A stretch of DNA of 22,043 nt from Blautia sp900556555 (GCA_964250615.1 CAXUGM010000037.1); one strand, 5' to 3'. Shown: positions 1 to 7,771, counted from the stretch's first letter. Notes: a model not told the origin generated them from the sequence alone. Made by a program: numbers and translations.

Positions 1-32
1 AGCTCTGTTTTAAGAGGTAAATATTTAAAGAA

Positions 33-61
33 AAGCCCATAAAATCAATGATTTAGGGCTT
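33..61 (+). other. Imperfect hairpin upstream of the HD gene
   Basis: AAGCCC at 33-38 can pair with GGGCTT at 56-61. The arms between them, TAAAATC and GATTTA, also largely pair around a short AAT loop. No T-run follows the stem, so it is not a standard intrinsic terminator. It could be the end of an upstream transcript or structure in the leader of the HD gene. No convincing promoter was found in bases 1-85. Confidence 0.35.
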
Positions 62-85
62 GACATTATAGGAAGGGTGAGTGAG

Positions 86-676
86 ATGGATGAACGTCTG
101 AAAAAACAGATGGATTTTTTGTTGGAAGTGGATAAGTTGAAATTTATAAACCGTCAGACTTATCTGTCCAATGGGGAAAGAAAAGAAAATGATGCGGAAC
201 ATTCCTGGCATCTTGCGCTTATGGCAGTTTTGCTGCAGGAATATTCGAATGAAAACATTGATATTACCAAAGTGATTACCATGGTTCTGATTCATGATCT
301 GGTGGAGATTGATGCAGGTGATACCTATGCTTATGATGCAGCGGGGAATCAGTCTAAGAGAGAGCGGGAAGTCAGGGCAGCAGACCGTATTTTCAATATT
401 CTTCCAGAGGACCAGGCGGAAAAATTCAGGGCACTGTGGGAAGAATTTGAGGCATATCAGACACCGGAAGCGAAATTTGCTCATGTGTGTGATAATATGC
501 AGCCTTTTATGCTGAACCATGCCACAGGAGGAAGATCCTGGAGAGAGCACAGCGTGAAAAAATCCCAGGTGCTCAACAGGAACCGGTATTTGGAGGATGG
601 ATCCAAAACTATGAAACAGTATTTTGATGAAATTATAGAAGAGCATGTTAAGGAGGGAAATTTAAAAGATGAATGA
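86..676 (+). CDS. HD-domain phosphohydrolase (YfbR-like)
   Basis: A 196-residue HD-superfamily metal-dependent phosphohydrolase, probably cytoplasmic. The visible metal-site signature is H39 in NDAEHSWH, the HD pair H70-D71 in IHDLVEIDAGDT, and a downstream D136 in CDNMQPF. This arrangement is typical of the YfbR/5'-deoxynucleotidase-like HD group, which removes phosphate from nucleoside monophosphates. That substrate is a family inference, not something the sequence proves. I chose the ATG at 86 over the in-frame GTG at 77 because the GGAAGG ribosome binding site at 71-76 sits 9 bases before the ATG but abuts the GTG. The stop overlaps the start of the aminopeptidase gene by 8 bases, so translation is probably coupled and the two genes share an mRNA. 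Confidence 0.85.
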   Translation: MDERLKKQMDFLLEVDKLKFINRQTYLSNGERKENDAEHSWHLALMAVLLQEYSNENIDITKVITMVLIHDLVEIDAGDTYAYDAAGNQSKREREVRAADRIFNILPEDQAEKFRALWEEFEAYQTPEAKFAHVCDNMQPFMLNHATGGRSWREHSVKKSQVLNRNRYLEDGSKTMKQYFDEIIEEHVKEGNLKDE

Positions 677-2717
677 TGAATTGATGTTAGAACGCTTTAT
701 GCTTATGAAAGAGAGAGTTCTGGAGATTCAGGCGGAAGAACTGGTAAAAGAGCCTTACCGTGATTTTTTCAGAAGAACAGCAGCTTTTATTGCACAGATG
801 CTGCAGGTTTACGATAAGCTTCAGGCAGGATGGCTTGACTCAGCCTCATTAGAAGAACTGGAAGCCAATAATCAGGCCATGTATCAGGATATTTTACCAC
901 AGAATTATGAAAAGTCCTATGGAAATCCATCTTATGCACAAGCTATGCTTGGAGAAGAAATGGGCCAGTTATTAAGTTTCCTGTACACGGAAATCAGAGG
1001 GATGATTGTTTTTGTATATGAAAACCGCCTGTTTGATATGACCGTTGCAATGGAGCTGTTTATTCAGATTTACAATCTGTTTGAAGAAGAAACAGTGTCT
1101 GCAAAGGATGTACAGGATGCCATCTACTGGTATGTGAGTGATTACAGCGACGAGATGGTAGGACACAGGGTAAGAGAAGGTGTGGATCCTGAATTGAATT
1201 TCGCTACAAACATCATTTGTGGTAATAATCTGGCAGATGTACGCTATCTGTATAAATTCGGAGAATATGTCACAGAAAATGAAATTCGTATGGCAAAGTT
1301 TTTAAGTGATATGCCACAAGAAAAGCTGGAGGCCATGGCACGGACTTATACGGAGGGATACCGTCGTGGATTTCTTGCAGCCAACATTGATCTGAGCAAG
1401 AAAAAGACAGTGAATATCCGGTTCCAGCTTGGATTTGAGCCAATGGTAAAAGCAGCTATTTCCCAATTTGCCAAGATGGGGCTTGCACCAGTTATGTACC
1501 GGAGTGCTGTGCATACAGTAAATAAGAGACAGCATATGAGAATCGGTTATTATGGGGCTGTTCCAAATCCTCAGTTTGATTATGACCATAAGGATGACCA
1601 GGCTCTTTATCTGGATCATGAATTTGTGCAGAGAAAACTCCGTGTGCTGCAGGTTGCTTACGAACAGGTAAAAACACTGGCAGGAGAACATGCAGGACCG
1701 GCTGTGATAGAAACTTTCGGTGAGATTCCTTTTGCACCGGTGAAAAATCCAAAAGCATGTGTTCTGACATCTCACCAGCAGAAGCTCCAGGTCTCTTATG
1801 ATAATGAATCCGGTCAGATTGTAAACCGTTATATCAAAGGAGATGAGAGAAGTTTCACGATTATCGCTTATCCAGTGGCAGAGATTGGATCAAAATTTGA
1901 AGAAATTTTCCAGGAAACAGTGAAAATCAATACACTGGACAATGAACAGTATCAAAAGATCCAGCAGTCTGTGATTGATGCACTGGATCAGGGCGTGCGT
2001 GTGCATATTGAAGGTATGAATGGAAATGATACAAATCTTACGGTTTGCCTGCAGGAGTTAAAAAACCCGGAAAAAGAAACAAATTTTGAGAACTGTGTAG
2101 CGGATGTAAACATTCCGGTTGGTGAAGTGTTTACTTCTCCAAAATTAACAGGAACCAACGGTGTTCTTGCTGTTTCAAAGGTATTTTTAAGAGGACTGGA
2201 ATATCAGAATCTTCATATTCGTTTTCAGGATGGTATGATTGCTGATTATACCTGCTCTAATTTTGAGTCTCAGGAGGACAGTAAGAACTTTATAAAAGAA
2301 AACCTGTTATATCACCATGATACACTGCCTTTGGGAGAATTTGCTATTGGAACAAATACTACAGCTTATGTCATGGCAAAAAAATATAATATTGGGCATC
2401 TGCTGCCTATTTTGATCGCAGAAAAAACAGGTCCGCATTTTGCAGTGGGTGATACATGTTATTCCTGGAGTGAGGATACAGCTACATTTAATCCAGATGG
2501 CAAGGAAATTACAGCAAAAGATAATGAGGTGTCGATACTCAGAAAAGAAGATTTGAGCAAAGCATATTTTGGCTGTCATACAGATATTACCATTCCTTAT
2601 GATGAACTGGGAGCAATTTGGGTAGAAACGAGAGATGGAGAGAGAATTTCCATTATTGAGAATGGAAAGTTTGTGCTGAAAGGCACAGAAGCCCTGAATG
2701 AGGCTTTTACTTCTTGA
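669..2717 (+). CDS. M29-family metallo-aminopeptidase with long N-terminal extension
   Basis: A 682-residue protein whose C-terminal part carries the metal-ligand pattern of M29 (AmpS/AmpT, thermophilic) aminopeptidases. The proposed ligands are E486 in GEVFT, E557 in GEFAIG, H590 in GPHFA, Y598 in CYSW, and H637 and D639 in HTDI. E585 in AEKTGPH may also be in the site. These enzymes release N-terminal residues from peptides, and leucine-type activity is common. Classical members are about 410 residues, so roughly 270 N-terminal residues are extra. That part looks mostly helical and shows no signal peptide or membrane segment. AAGGAGG lies 12 bases before the ATG, and the start overlaps the preceding HD gene. 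The stop codon overlaps the -35 element of the next promoter. The family call is good; the substrate is unknown. Confidence 0.8.
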   Translation: MNDELMLERFMLMKERVLEIQAEELVKEPYRDFFRRTAAFIAQMLQVYDKLQAGWLDSASLEELEANNQAMYQDILPQNYEKSYGNPSYAQAMLGEEMGQLLSFLYTEIRGMIVFVYENRLFDMTVAMELFIQIYNLFEEETVSAKDVQDAIYWYVSDYSDEMVGHRVREGVDPELNFATNIICGNNLADVRYLYKFGEYVTENEIRMAKFLSDMPQEKLEAMARTYTEGYRRGFLAANIDLSKKKTVNIRFQLGFEPMVKAAISQFAKMGLAPVMYRSAVHTVNKRQHMRIGYYGAVPNPQFDYDHKDDQALYLDHEFVQRKLRVLQVAYEQVKTLAGEHAGPAVIETFGEIPFAPVKNPKACVLTSHQQKLQVSYDNESGQIVNRYIKGDERSFTIIAYPVAEIGSKFEEIFQETVKINTLDNEQYQKIQQSVIDALDQGVRVHIEGMNGNDTNLTVCLQELKNPEKETNFENCVADVNIPVGEVFTSPKLTGTNGVLAVSKVFLRGLEYQNLHIRFQDGMIADYTCSNFESQEDSKNFIKENLLYHHDTLPLGEFAIGTNTTAYVMAKKYNIGHLLPILIAEKTGPHFAVGDTCYSWSEDTATFNPDGKEITAKDNEVSILRKEDLSKAYFGCHTDITIPYDELGAIWVETRDGERISIIENGKFVLKGTEALNEAFTS

Positions 2718-2742
2718 CAAGATATAGAAGTCTGGGTAAAAT
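2714..2742 (+). promoter_or_regulatory. Sigma-A promoter for the pur cluster
   Basis: A perfect -35 TTGACA (2714-2719), a 17-base spacer, and a good -10 TAAAAT (2737-2742). The -35 overlaps the aminopeptidase stop codon. Transcription should start near 2749, giving a leader of about 55 bases before purE. A small stem, TAGGG-AGATA-CCCTA, lies in that leader. No purine riboswitch core is visible. Confidence 0.75.
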
Positions 2743-2803
2743 TGTGCTGTACATAAGAATAGGGAGATACCCTAAAAAAGCATTCATATAAAGGAGATTA
2801 ATC

Positions 2804-3304
2804 ATGGCAAAAGTTGGAATTGTTATGGGCAGTGACTCTGATATGCCTGTTATGAGCAAAGCAGCGGATATGCTGGAAAAATTCGGAATCGAGTATGAAA
2901 TGACTATTATTTCTGCTCACAGAGAACCAGATGTATTCTTTGAGTATGCAAAAACAGCTGAGGAAAAAGGCTTTAAAGTAATCATTGCAGGAGCAGGTAT
3001 GGCAGCACACCTTCCAGGTATGTGTGCTGCAATTTTCCCAATGCCTGTTATCGGTATTCCGATGCACACCACATCCTTAGGAGGAAGAGATTCTCTGTAC
3101 TCTATTGTGCAGATGCCTTCCGGTATTCCGGTAGCAACTGTTGCAATCAATGGTGGTGCTAATGCAGCAATTCTGGCAGCCAAGATTTTAGCTACTTCCG
3201 ATGCGGAACTTTTACAGAAATTAAAAGACTATAAAGAGGAATTAAAAGATCAGGTCGTTGCAAAGGATGCAAGACTTCAGGAAGTAGGATATAAAAACTA
3301 TTAA
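2804..3304 (+). CDS. purE: PurE, 5-(carboxyamino)imidazole ribonucleotide mutase
   Basis: A 166-residue protein of normal PurE length, catalysing the carboxylation/mutase step that makes CAIR in purine synthesis. The family signature is clear: GSDSDMPV at 9-16, the catalytic SAHREP stretch with H39, AGAGMAAHLPG, and a C-terminal GGANAAILAAKIL. AAGGAGATTAATC places a good ribosome binding site before the ATG. It is the first gene of the purE-purM-purN-purD run behind the promoter at 2714. No purK is present here. Either PurK is encoded elsewhere, or this enzyme acts directly on AIR and CO2 (class II); I cannot decide from motifs alone. The 70 bases before purM contain TTCCGT (3317-3322) complementary to ACGGAA (3349-3354), a possible weak intercistronic stem. 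Confidence 0.95.
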   Translation: MAKVGIVMGSDSDMPVMSKAADMLEKFGIEYEMTIISAHREPDVFFEYAKTAEEKGFKVIIAGAGMAAHLPGMCAAIFPMPVIGIPMHTTSLGGRDSLYSIVQMPSGIPVATVAINGGANAAILAAKILATSDAELLQKLKDYKEELKDQVVAKDARLQEVGYKNY

Positions 3305-3374
3305 ATAAGGTGAACATTCCGTTTACTTAACGATTGGCAAGGCAATATACGGAACAATATATGGAGGATAAGAA

Positions 3375-4400
3375 ATGGATTACAAGAAAGCTGGCGTTGA
3401 TATTGAGGCAGGTTACAAATCAGTAGAATTGATGAAAGAGCATGTAAAGAAGACCATGCGTGAAGAAGTTATGGGTGGTTTAGGAGGATTCTCCGGTGCA
3501 TTTTCATTGAAGAAAATCAAAGAGATGGATGATCCTGTGCTTCTGTCTGGTACAGACGGATGCGGAACCAAGGTAAAACTGGCATTTCTTATGGATAAGC
3601 ATGATACCATCGGTATTGATGCGGTAGCTATGTGTGTCAATGATATTGCATGTGCAGGTGGAGAACCGTTATTCTTCCTGGATTATATTGCATGTGGAAA
3701 GAACTATCCGGAAAAAATCGCTGAAATCGTAAAAGGTGTGGCAGAAGGCTGCCTGCAGTCAGATGCAGCGTTAATCGGTGGTGAAACAGCAGAGCATCCG
3801 GGACTGATGCCGGAAGACGAATACGATCTTGCAGGATTTGCAGTTGGTGTTGCAGAACGTAAAGATATGATTACAGGAGAAGACTTAAAAGAAGGAGATG
3901 TTCTCATTGGTATGGCATCTTCCGGTGTTCACAGCAATGGTTTCTCTCTGGTCCGTAAAGTATTTGAAATGACAACAGAGTCTTTAAATACTTATTATGA
4001 TGAATTAGGAAAAACTCTTGGAGAGGCTCTTCTGGCTCCTACCAGAATCTACGTAAAAGCATTAAAGAGCGTAAAAGACGCTGGTGTGAAAGTAAAAGCC
4101 TGCAGCCATGTAACAGGAGGCGGTTTCTATGAGAATATTCCGAGAATGTTAAAAGATGGTGTTTGTGCGATTATTGAAAAAGACAGTTATCCGATTCCTC
4201 CGATTTTCACATTAATGGCGAAAAAAGGTGAGATTGAAGAAACAATGATGTACAATACTTTTAACATGGGACTTGGTATGGTTGTTGCAGTTGATCCGGC
4301 AGATGTGGAAAAAACCATGGAAGCTATGAAGGCAGCAGGAGATACTCCTTATGTGGTTGGTAAGATTGTAGAAGGCGAAAAAGGCGTTCAGTTAGTATAA
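3375..4400 (+). CDS. purM: PurM, phosphoribosylformylglycinamidine cyclo-ligase
   Basis: A 341-residue AIR synthetase, which closes the imidazole ring of FGAM using ATP to give AIR, the substrate of the next carboxylation step. The N-terminal part carries GTDGCGTKVKLA (59-70), followed by the family motifs VNDIACAGGEPLFFLDY, GGETAEHPG and SSGVHSNGFSLVR. C-terminally there is HVTGGGFYENIPR, then a glycine-rich NMGLGMV segment. Length matches the family. GGAGG lies about 10 bases before the ATG. It sits between purE and purN in the same orientation with no terminator after purE, so it is probably co-transcribed with them. Confidence 0.96.
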   Translation: MDYKKAGVDIEAGYKSVELMKEHVKKTMREEVMGGLGGFSGAFSLKKIKEMDDPVLLSGTDGCGTKVKLAFLMDKHDTIGIDAVAMCVNDIACAGGEPLFFLDYIACGKNYPEKIAEIVKGVAEGCLQSDAALIGGETAEHPGLMPEDEYDLAGFAVGVAERKDMITGEDLKEGDVLIGMASSGVHSNGFSLVRKVFEMTTESLNTYYDELGKTLGEALLAPTRIYVKALKSVKDAGVKVKACSHVTGGGFYENIPRMLKDGVCAIIEKDSYPIPPIFTLMAKKGEIEETMMYNTFNMGLGMVVAVDPADVEKTMEAMKAAGDTPYVVGKIVEGEKGVQLV

Positions 4401-4410
4401 ATGATACAAG

Positions 4411-4446
4411 CAGGGTTGCAGCAGTACAGGCACGGCGGCAGCCCTG
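4411..4446 (+). other. purM-purN intercistronic hairpin
   Basis: CAGGGTTGC (4411-4419) pairs with GCAGCCCTG (4438-4446) over 9 bp with one G-U pair. The T-content after the stem is weak (TGTTCCTGTTTG), so strong termination is unlikely. It may stabilise mRNA segments or attenuate transcription slightly between purM and purN. Confidence 0.5.
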
Positions 4447-4479
4447 TTCCTGTTTGCTGTAAATATAAGGAGGATTGTT

Positions 4480-5103
4480 ATGAAAAAGCTGGCAGTTCTG
4501 GTATCCGGCGGCGGAACCAATCTTCAGGCTATTATTGATGCCATTGCTGATAAGAGCATTACCAATGCAGAGATTGCGGTTGTTATCAGTAATAATGCCA
4601 ATGCATATGCACTGGAGCGGGCAAAAAAACATGGAATACCGGGGATTTGTGTATCACCAAAATCTTACGGCACAAGAGCAGCATTTAATGAAGCTCTGCT
4701 GCAGACCATTCAGTCTTATGAACCTGATCTGGTTGTTCTGGCAGGCTGTCTGGTAGTGATTCCGGAAATCATGGTAAAAGCATATCCAAATAAAATCATT
4801 AATATCCATCCGGCCCTGATTCCTTCTTTTTGCGGAACAGGATATTACGGGCTGAAGGTTCATGAGGGCGTTTTAAGCCGTGGGGTAAAAGTGACAGGTG
4901 CTACCGTGCATTTTGTAGATGAAGGAACAGATACAGGCCCTATTATTCTGCAGAAGGCAGTGGAAGTAAAACAAGGCGATACGCCTGAAATCCTTCAGAG
5001 GAGAGTTATGGAAGAGGCAGAATGGAAAATCATGCCGGAAGCCATTGATCTGATTGTAAATGACAGAGTAGAGATTCAGGATGGTCTGGTAAAAATTCGA
5101 TAA
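4480..5103 (+). CDS. purN: PurN, glycinamide ribonucleotide formyltransferase
   Basis: A 207-residue GAR transformylase that transfers a formyl group from 10-formyl-tetrahydrofolate to GAR. The phosphate-binding loop SGGGTNLQ lies at 9-16. The catalytic triad is visible as N108 and H110 in INIHPAL and D151 in DEGTDTGP, equivalent to N106, H108 and D144 of the E. coli enzyme. The usual HPSLLPSF-type loop reads HPALIPSF here. AAGGAGG precedes the ATG at good spacing. It follows purM after a 79-base gap holding a hairpin and precedes purD by 31 bases, all in one direction. The reactions on either side in the pathway are PurD (makes GAR) and PurL (not in this window). Confidence 0.95.
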   Translation: MKKLAVLVSGGGTNLQAIIDAIADKSITNAEIAVVISNNANAYALERAKKHGIPGICVSPKSYGTRAAFNEALLQTIQSYEPDLVVLAGCLVVIPEIMVKAYPNKIINIHPALIPSFCGTGYYGLKVHEGVLSRGVKVTGATVHFVDEGTDTGPIILQKAVEVKQGDTPEILQRRVMEEAEWKIMPEAIDLIVNDRVEIQDGLVKIR

Positions 5104-5134
5104 AAACAAAAGACAGGAAAGGGGCATTGGATTT

Positions 5135-6409
5135 ATGAAAGTATTGATAATCGGAAGCGGCGGAAGAGAACATGCGATTGCATGGAAGGTAGCACAGAGT
5201 CCAAAGGTAGAGAAGATTTACTGTGCACCGGGAAATGCAGGAATTGCAGAATATGCAGAATGTGTAGCCATTGGAGCTATGGAATTTGAGAAACTGGCTG
5301 CGTTTGCAAAAGAACATGAAGTGGATCTGACCGTAGTAGGCATGGACGACCCGTTGGTGGGCGGTGTTGTAGATGTGTTTGAAAAAGAAGGACTTCGTGT
5401 GTTTGGACCAAGAAAAAATGCGGCTATTTTGGAAGGCTCCAAGGCATTTTCAAAAGACTTAATGAAAAAATACAATATTCCTACAGCAGGATATGAGAAT
5501 TTTGAGGATGCAGAGGCAGCTCTTGCTTATCTTAGAGAAAAGGCAGAATTTCCAATCGTGTTAAAAGCAGACGGTCTGGCTCTTGGAAAAGGTGTGTTAA
5601 TCTGCAATACCTTGGAAGAAGCAGAAGAAGGTGTACAAACCATTATGCTGGATAAAAAATTCGGTTCTGCAGGAAACACGCTGGTTATTGAAGAGTTCAT
5701 GACAGGCCGTGAGGTTTCTGTTTTATCTTTTGTAGATGGAAAAACTATTAAGACTATGACTTCCGCACAGGATCACAAACGTGCCAAAGACGGTGACCAG
5801 GGATTAAACACCGGCGGTATGGGAACCTTCTCCCCAAGTCCATTCTACACAAAAGAAGTAGATGATTTCTGTGAAAAATACATTTACCAGGCAACCGTAG
5901 ATGCTATGGCAGCAGAAGGAAGAGAATTTAAGGGAATTATTTTCTTTGGATTAATGCTCACAGAAAAAGGACCAAAGGTTCTGGAATACAATGCAAGATT
6001 TGGTGACCCGGAAGCCCAGGTTGTTATCCCAAGACTGAAGAATGATATTGTAGAAGTGTTTGAAGCCTGTGTAGATGGAAAACTGGATGAAGTAGACCTG
6101 CAGTTTGAGGATAATGCAGCAGTCTGTGTAGTTCTTGCTTCTGACGGATATCCGGTATCTTATGAAAAAGGATTCCCAATCGAAGGTCTTGATACATTCA
6201 AAGACAAAGACGGATACTATGTGTTCCATGCAGGAACTGCGTTTAAAGATGGCAAGATTGTCACAAATGGAGGCCGTGTTCTTGGTGTTACCGCAAAAGG
6301 GGCAGATTTAAAAGAAGCCCGTGCCAATGCTTACAAGGCAACCCAGTGGATTCAGTTTGAAAATAAATATATGAGAAATGATATTGGAAAGGCCATTGAT
6401 GAAGCGTAA
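5135..6409 (+). CDS. purD: PurD, phosphoribosylamine-glycine ligase
   Basis: A 424-residue ATP-grasp enzyme that joins glycine to phosphoribosylamine to make GAR. It begins with MKVLIIGSGGREHAIAWK, the typical GARS start. It then shows the KADGLALGKGV ATP-grasp segment, QDHKRAKDGDQGLNTGGMG, and LEYNARFGDPEAQ with the metal-binding E and N. A GARS C-terminal domain follows, with GGRVLGVTAKGADLKEA. Length is normal. Ribosome binding site AGGAAAGGGG precedes the ATG. It is the last gene of the purE-M-N-D run and is followed 24 bases later by a strong terminator. purF, purC, purL, purQ, purB and purH are not here. Confidence 0.96.
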   Translation: MKVLIIGSGGREHAIAWKVAQSPKVEKIYCAPGNAGIAEYAECVAIGAMEFEKLAAFAKEHEVDLTVVGMDDPLVGGVVDVFEKEGLRVFGPRKNAAILEGSKAFSKDLMKKYNIPTAGYENFEDAEAALAYLREKAEFPIVLKADGLALGKGVLICNTLEEAEEGVQTIMLDKKFGSAGNTLVIEEFMTGREVSVLSFVDGKTIKTMTSAQDHKRAKDGDQGLNTGGMGTFSPSPFYTKEVDDFCEKYIYQATVDAMAAEGREFKGIIFFGLMLTEKGPKVLEYNARFGDPEAQVVIPRLKNDIVEVFEACVDGKLDEVDLQFEDNAAVCVVLASDGYPVSYEKGFPIEGLDTFKDKDGYYVFHAGTAFKDGKIVTNGGRVLGVTAKGADLKEARANAYKATQWIQFENKYMRNDIGKAIDEA

Positions 6410-6433
6410 AAAGGTGGCTGTATCATAGAAGAC

Positions 6434-6473
6434 CGCACTGATTTTCAGAAAAGTGAAAGTCAGTGCGTTTTTT
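6434..6473 (+). terminator. Intrinsic terminator after purD
   Basis: A 14-bp stem with one G-U pair (arms beginning CGCACTGA and ending TCAGTGCG) and a six-base loop, followed directly by six T residues at 6468-6473. This is a strong rho-independent terminator ending the purine transcript. Confidence 0.92.
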
Positions 6474-6481
6474 CTATCTGC

Positions 6482-6510
6482 TTGCGAAAACAGGGAGGGT
6501 ATAGTAAGAT
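6482..6510 (+). promoter_or_regulatory. Likely promoter before the response regulator remnant
   Basis: -35 TTGCGA (6482-6487), a 17-base spacer, and -10 TAAGAT (6505-6510). The match is moderate. It would have driven the two-component/ABC locus whose remains follow, and it may still transcribe the debris and the small ORF at 7538. Confidence 0.5.
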
Positions 6511-6548
6511 AAAACTAGGAGAAGAAACGAAAAGGGATATTGACTATT

Positions 6549-6790
6549 ATGAAAAAGATAGCAATCATAGAGGATGATAAATTGTTTCATGAAGCTCTTC
6601 AAAGAGCATTGAAAAAAGCAGGATATCAGGTGGCAGGTGCTTTTTCTCTTGTACAGGGATATGAGGTTTTAAAGGAACATCCTAGTCTTTTGATCATAGA
6701 CAGAAATCTTCCTGATGGGGATGGATTGGAGTTGTGCAGGAAGGCCAGAGAGTCTGGCGGCATTCCGGCATTGTTTTTGACAGCAAGATT
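6549..6790 (+). pseudogene. Truncated response regulator, receiver domain only
   Basis: The first roughly 80 codons encode an OmpR-type receiver domain. The acidic pair D9-D10 lies in IIEDDKLF, the phospho-acceptor D51 in LIIDRNLPDGDG, and the conserved T in LFLTAR. After ALFLTAR the homology stops, and the DNA switches within a few bases to sequence that reads in another frame as an ABC permease. The rest of the receiver, the whole DNA-binding domain, any sensor kinase and the ATPase gene are missing. The ATG at 6549 is preferred over the in-frame TTG at 6540. Read through the junction, the ORF would continue to 6875 with about 30 unrelated residues. It cannot act as a transcription factor, although a receiver-only stub might be made. 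Confidence 0.8.
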
Positions 6791-7515
6791 CTTTTCAGCT
6801 TTCCGGATATTATACAGAATATGTAGACCCCCATGGTCGGAGTACCAAGAGGATATTTTTCTCAGGCTTTTTTAGATGGGCTAAAGCTGAATATTCAGGA
6901 AAATACCACGCTTTTAATACAACAAAAAGATACCATAACAGATGAAAAGATAGAAGAAAGACTTTACCAAGATGTGACCATGGCAGATGACAGCCAGCAG
7001 TTTTTCGGAGGAAATGCGATTACCTACCAGGCTGTTTTTGATTTGGCAGGAGGGTTTGATACAGGGATTTTTCTGGCAGTTATGATTCTCATAGGGGCCT
7101 ATCTTCTTATTCATAATGTGCTTCAAATTTCCCTTTCCAGGGATATCCGGCAATATGGACTTTTAAAAGTTTTGGGAACAACAGGAGTGCAGTTTCGCAA
7201 GGTGGTTTACCGGCAGATATTGACTCCAGTAGAAGTCGCAAAGTTTTCAGAGGCAGATGCAGGAAAACAGAAAAAAATCAGACAATCCACCACGGGAGGA
7301 AGTCTTGCACAAATAACTTTTTATAGCTGTGTGATTGCGGGATTATTGATTACAGTGGGGAGTTTTTGTTTAGCTGGCATTGCTTATGTGATGAAGCAGA
7401 GGATTGCGTACTTTCATTTTCCTATCCGTTTTGGAGTTTGTTTTTGTGCATTGTTGTTCTTTTGGTAAGTTGTACAGGAATTCCTCTTTTTATGTATCAT
7501 AGAATCAGAAATTGA
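6791..7515 (+). pseudogene. Degraded FtsX-like ABC transporter permease
   Basis: Fragments of an FtsX/MacB-type permease of the kind linked to peptide-sensing two-component systems, spread over two frames. Frame 1 from about 6793 gives LSGYYTEYVDPHGRSTK and then fails near 6855. Frame 2 continues with SQAFLDGLKLN, an extracellular segment, and a membrane helix (FLAVMILIGAYLLIHNVL) leading to RQYGLLKVLGTTGVQFRKVVYRQI. Near 7218 this jumps to TPVEVAKFSEAD, a segment normally placed after further membrane helices, so an internal deletion is likely. A late helix follows, and the C-terminal residues LFLCIVVLLVSCTGIPLF read in frame 1 up to the stop at 7513-7515. A nominal ORF at 6833-7468 exists but starts mid-domain and should not be treated as intact. 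Confidence 0.78.
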
Positions 7516-7537
7516 ATAAATACCAGGAGATGATAAG

Positions 7538-7684
7538 ATGAACCGGGGAGATGATGAAATCTGGAATGCTGCAAATACCATATATCTATATGCAGCACTT
7601 TCTGAGAAGGTAAAAGAAAAACAAAGAGAAATCATGAAGCAGGCGGAAATTTTGCTTCATGAAAGAAAAAAGATAAAAAGATAA
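7538..7684 (+). CDS. Small hypothetical protein, 48 residues
   Basis: A short ORF beginning MNRGDDEIWNAANTIYLY and ending with a lysine/arginine-rich helix-like tail (KQAEILLHERKKIKR). CAGGAG lies about 9 bases before the ATG. It starts 22 bases after the permease remnant, so it may be a surviving small gene of the decayed locus. No domain, signal peptide or membrane segment is recognised; the protein looks helical and charged, possibly a coiled coil. Its small size means it could be chance, but the ribosome binding site and amphipathic composition favour a real gene. Confidence 0.5.
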   Translation: MNRGDDEIWNAANTIYLYAALSEKVKEKQREIMKQAEILLHERKKIKR

Positions 7685-7713
7685 AAATTTACAGGGGCGA
7701 GGCAAATGAGTCC

Positions 7714-7742
7714 TTGCTGGCGAGAAGCACTTATTATATACT
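7714..7742 (+). promoter_or_regulatory. Promoter of the FadR-type regulator
   Basis: -35 TTGCTG (7714-7719), a 17-base spacer, and -10 TATACT (7737-7742), 30 bases before the regulator start codon. The -10 overlaps a perfect 14-base palindrome (7741-7754). Confidence 0.65.
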
Positions 7743-7754
7743 TTCTATAGAAAG
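7741..7754. promoter_or_regulatory. Palindrome at the regulator transcription start
   Basis: CTTTCTATAGAAAG is a perfect 7+7 palindrome covering the end of the -10 element and the likely +1. It does not resemble the FadR-type operator found at 8612. It may be an operator for another protein or a chance AT-rich palindrome. Confidence 0.3.
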
Positions 7755-7771
7755 AGAAAGGGCAGGGAACT

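Noticed and set aside
60..88. Promoter with TTGACA at 60-65 for the HD gene
   Set aside because: The matching -10 position would fall inside the ribosome binding site and start codon region, and no TATAAT-like sequence is there.
1302..1775. Antisense ORF within the aminopeptidase gene, and other long reverse ORFs over purE, malic enzyme, clpC and radA
   Set aside because: They are shadows of strongly conserved coding sequence, with no ribosome binding site and cysteine/histidine/serine-rich, low-plausibility products.
2743..2803. Purine riboswitch in the purE leader
   Set aside because: The leader of about 55 bases has only one 5-bp stem and lacks the three-way junction core expected of a guanine/adenine aptamer.
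6833..7468. Intact 211-residue membrane protein gene
   Set aside because: It starts inside a permease domain, its upstream and C-terminal homology lie in another frame, and a segment is missing near 7218. It is part of a pseudogene.
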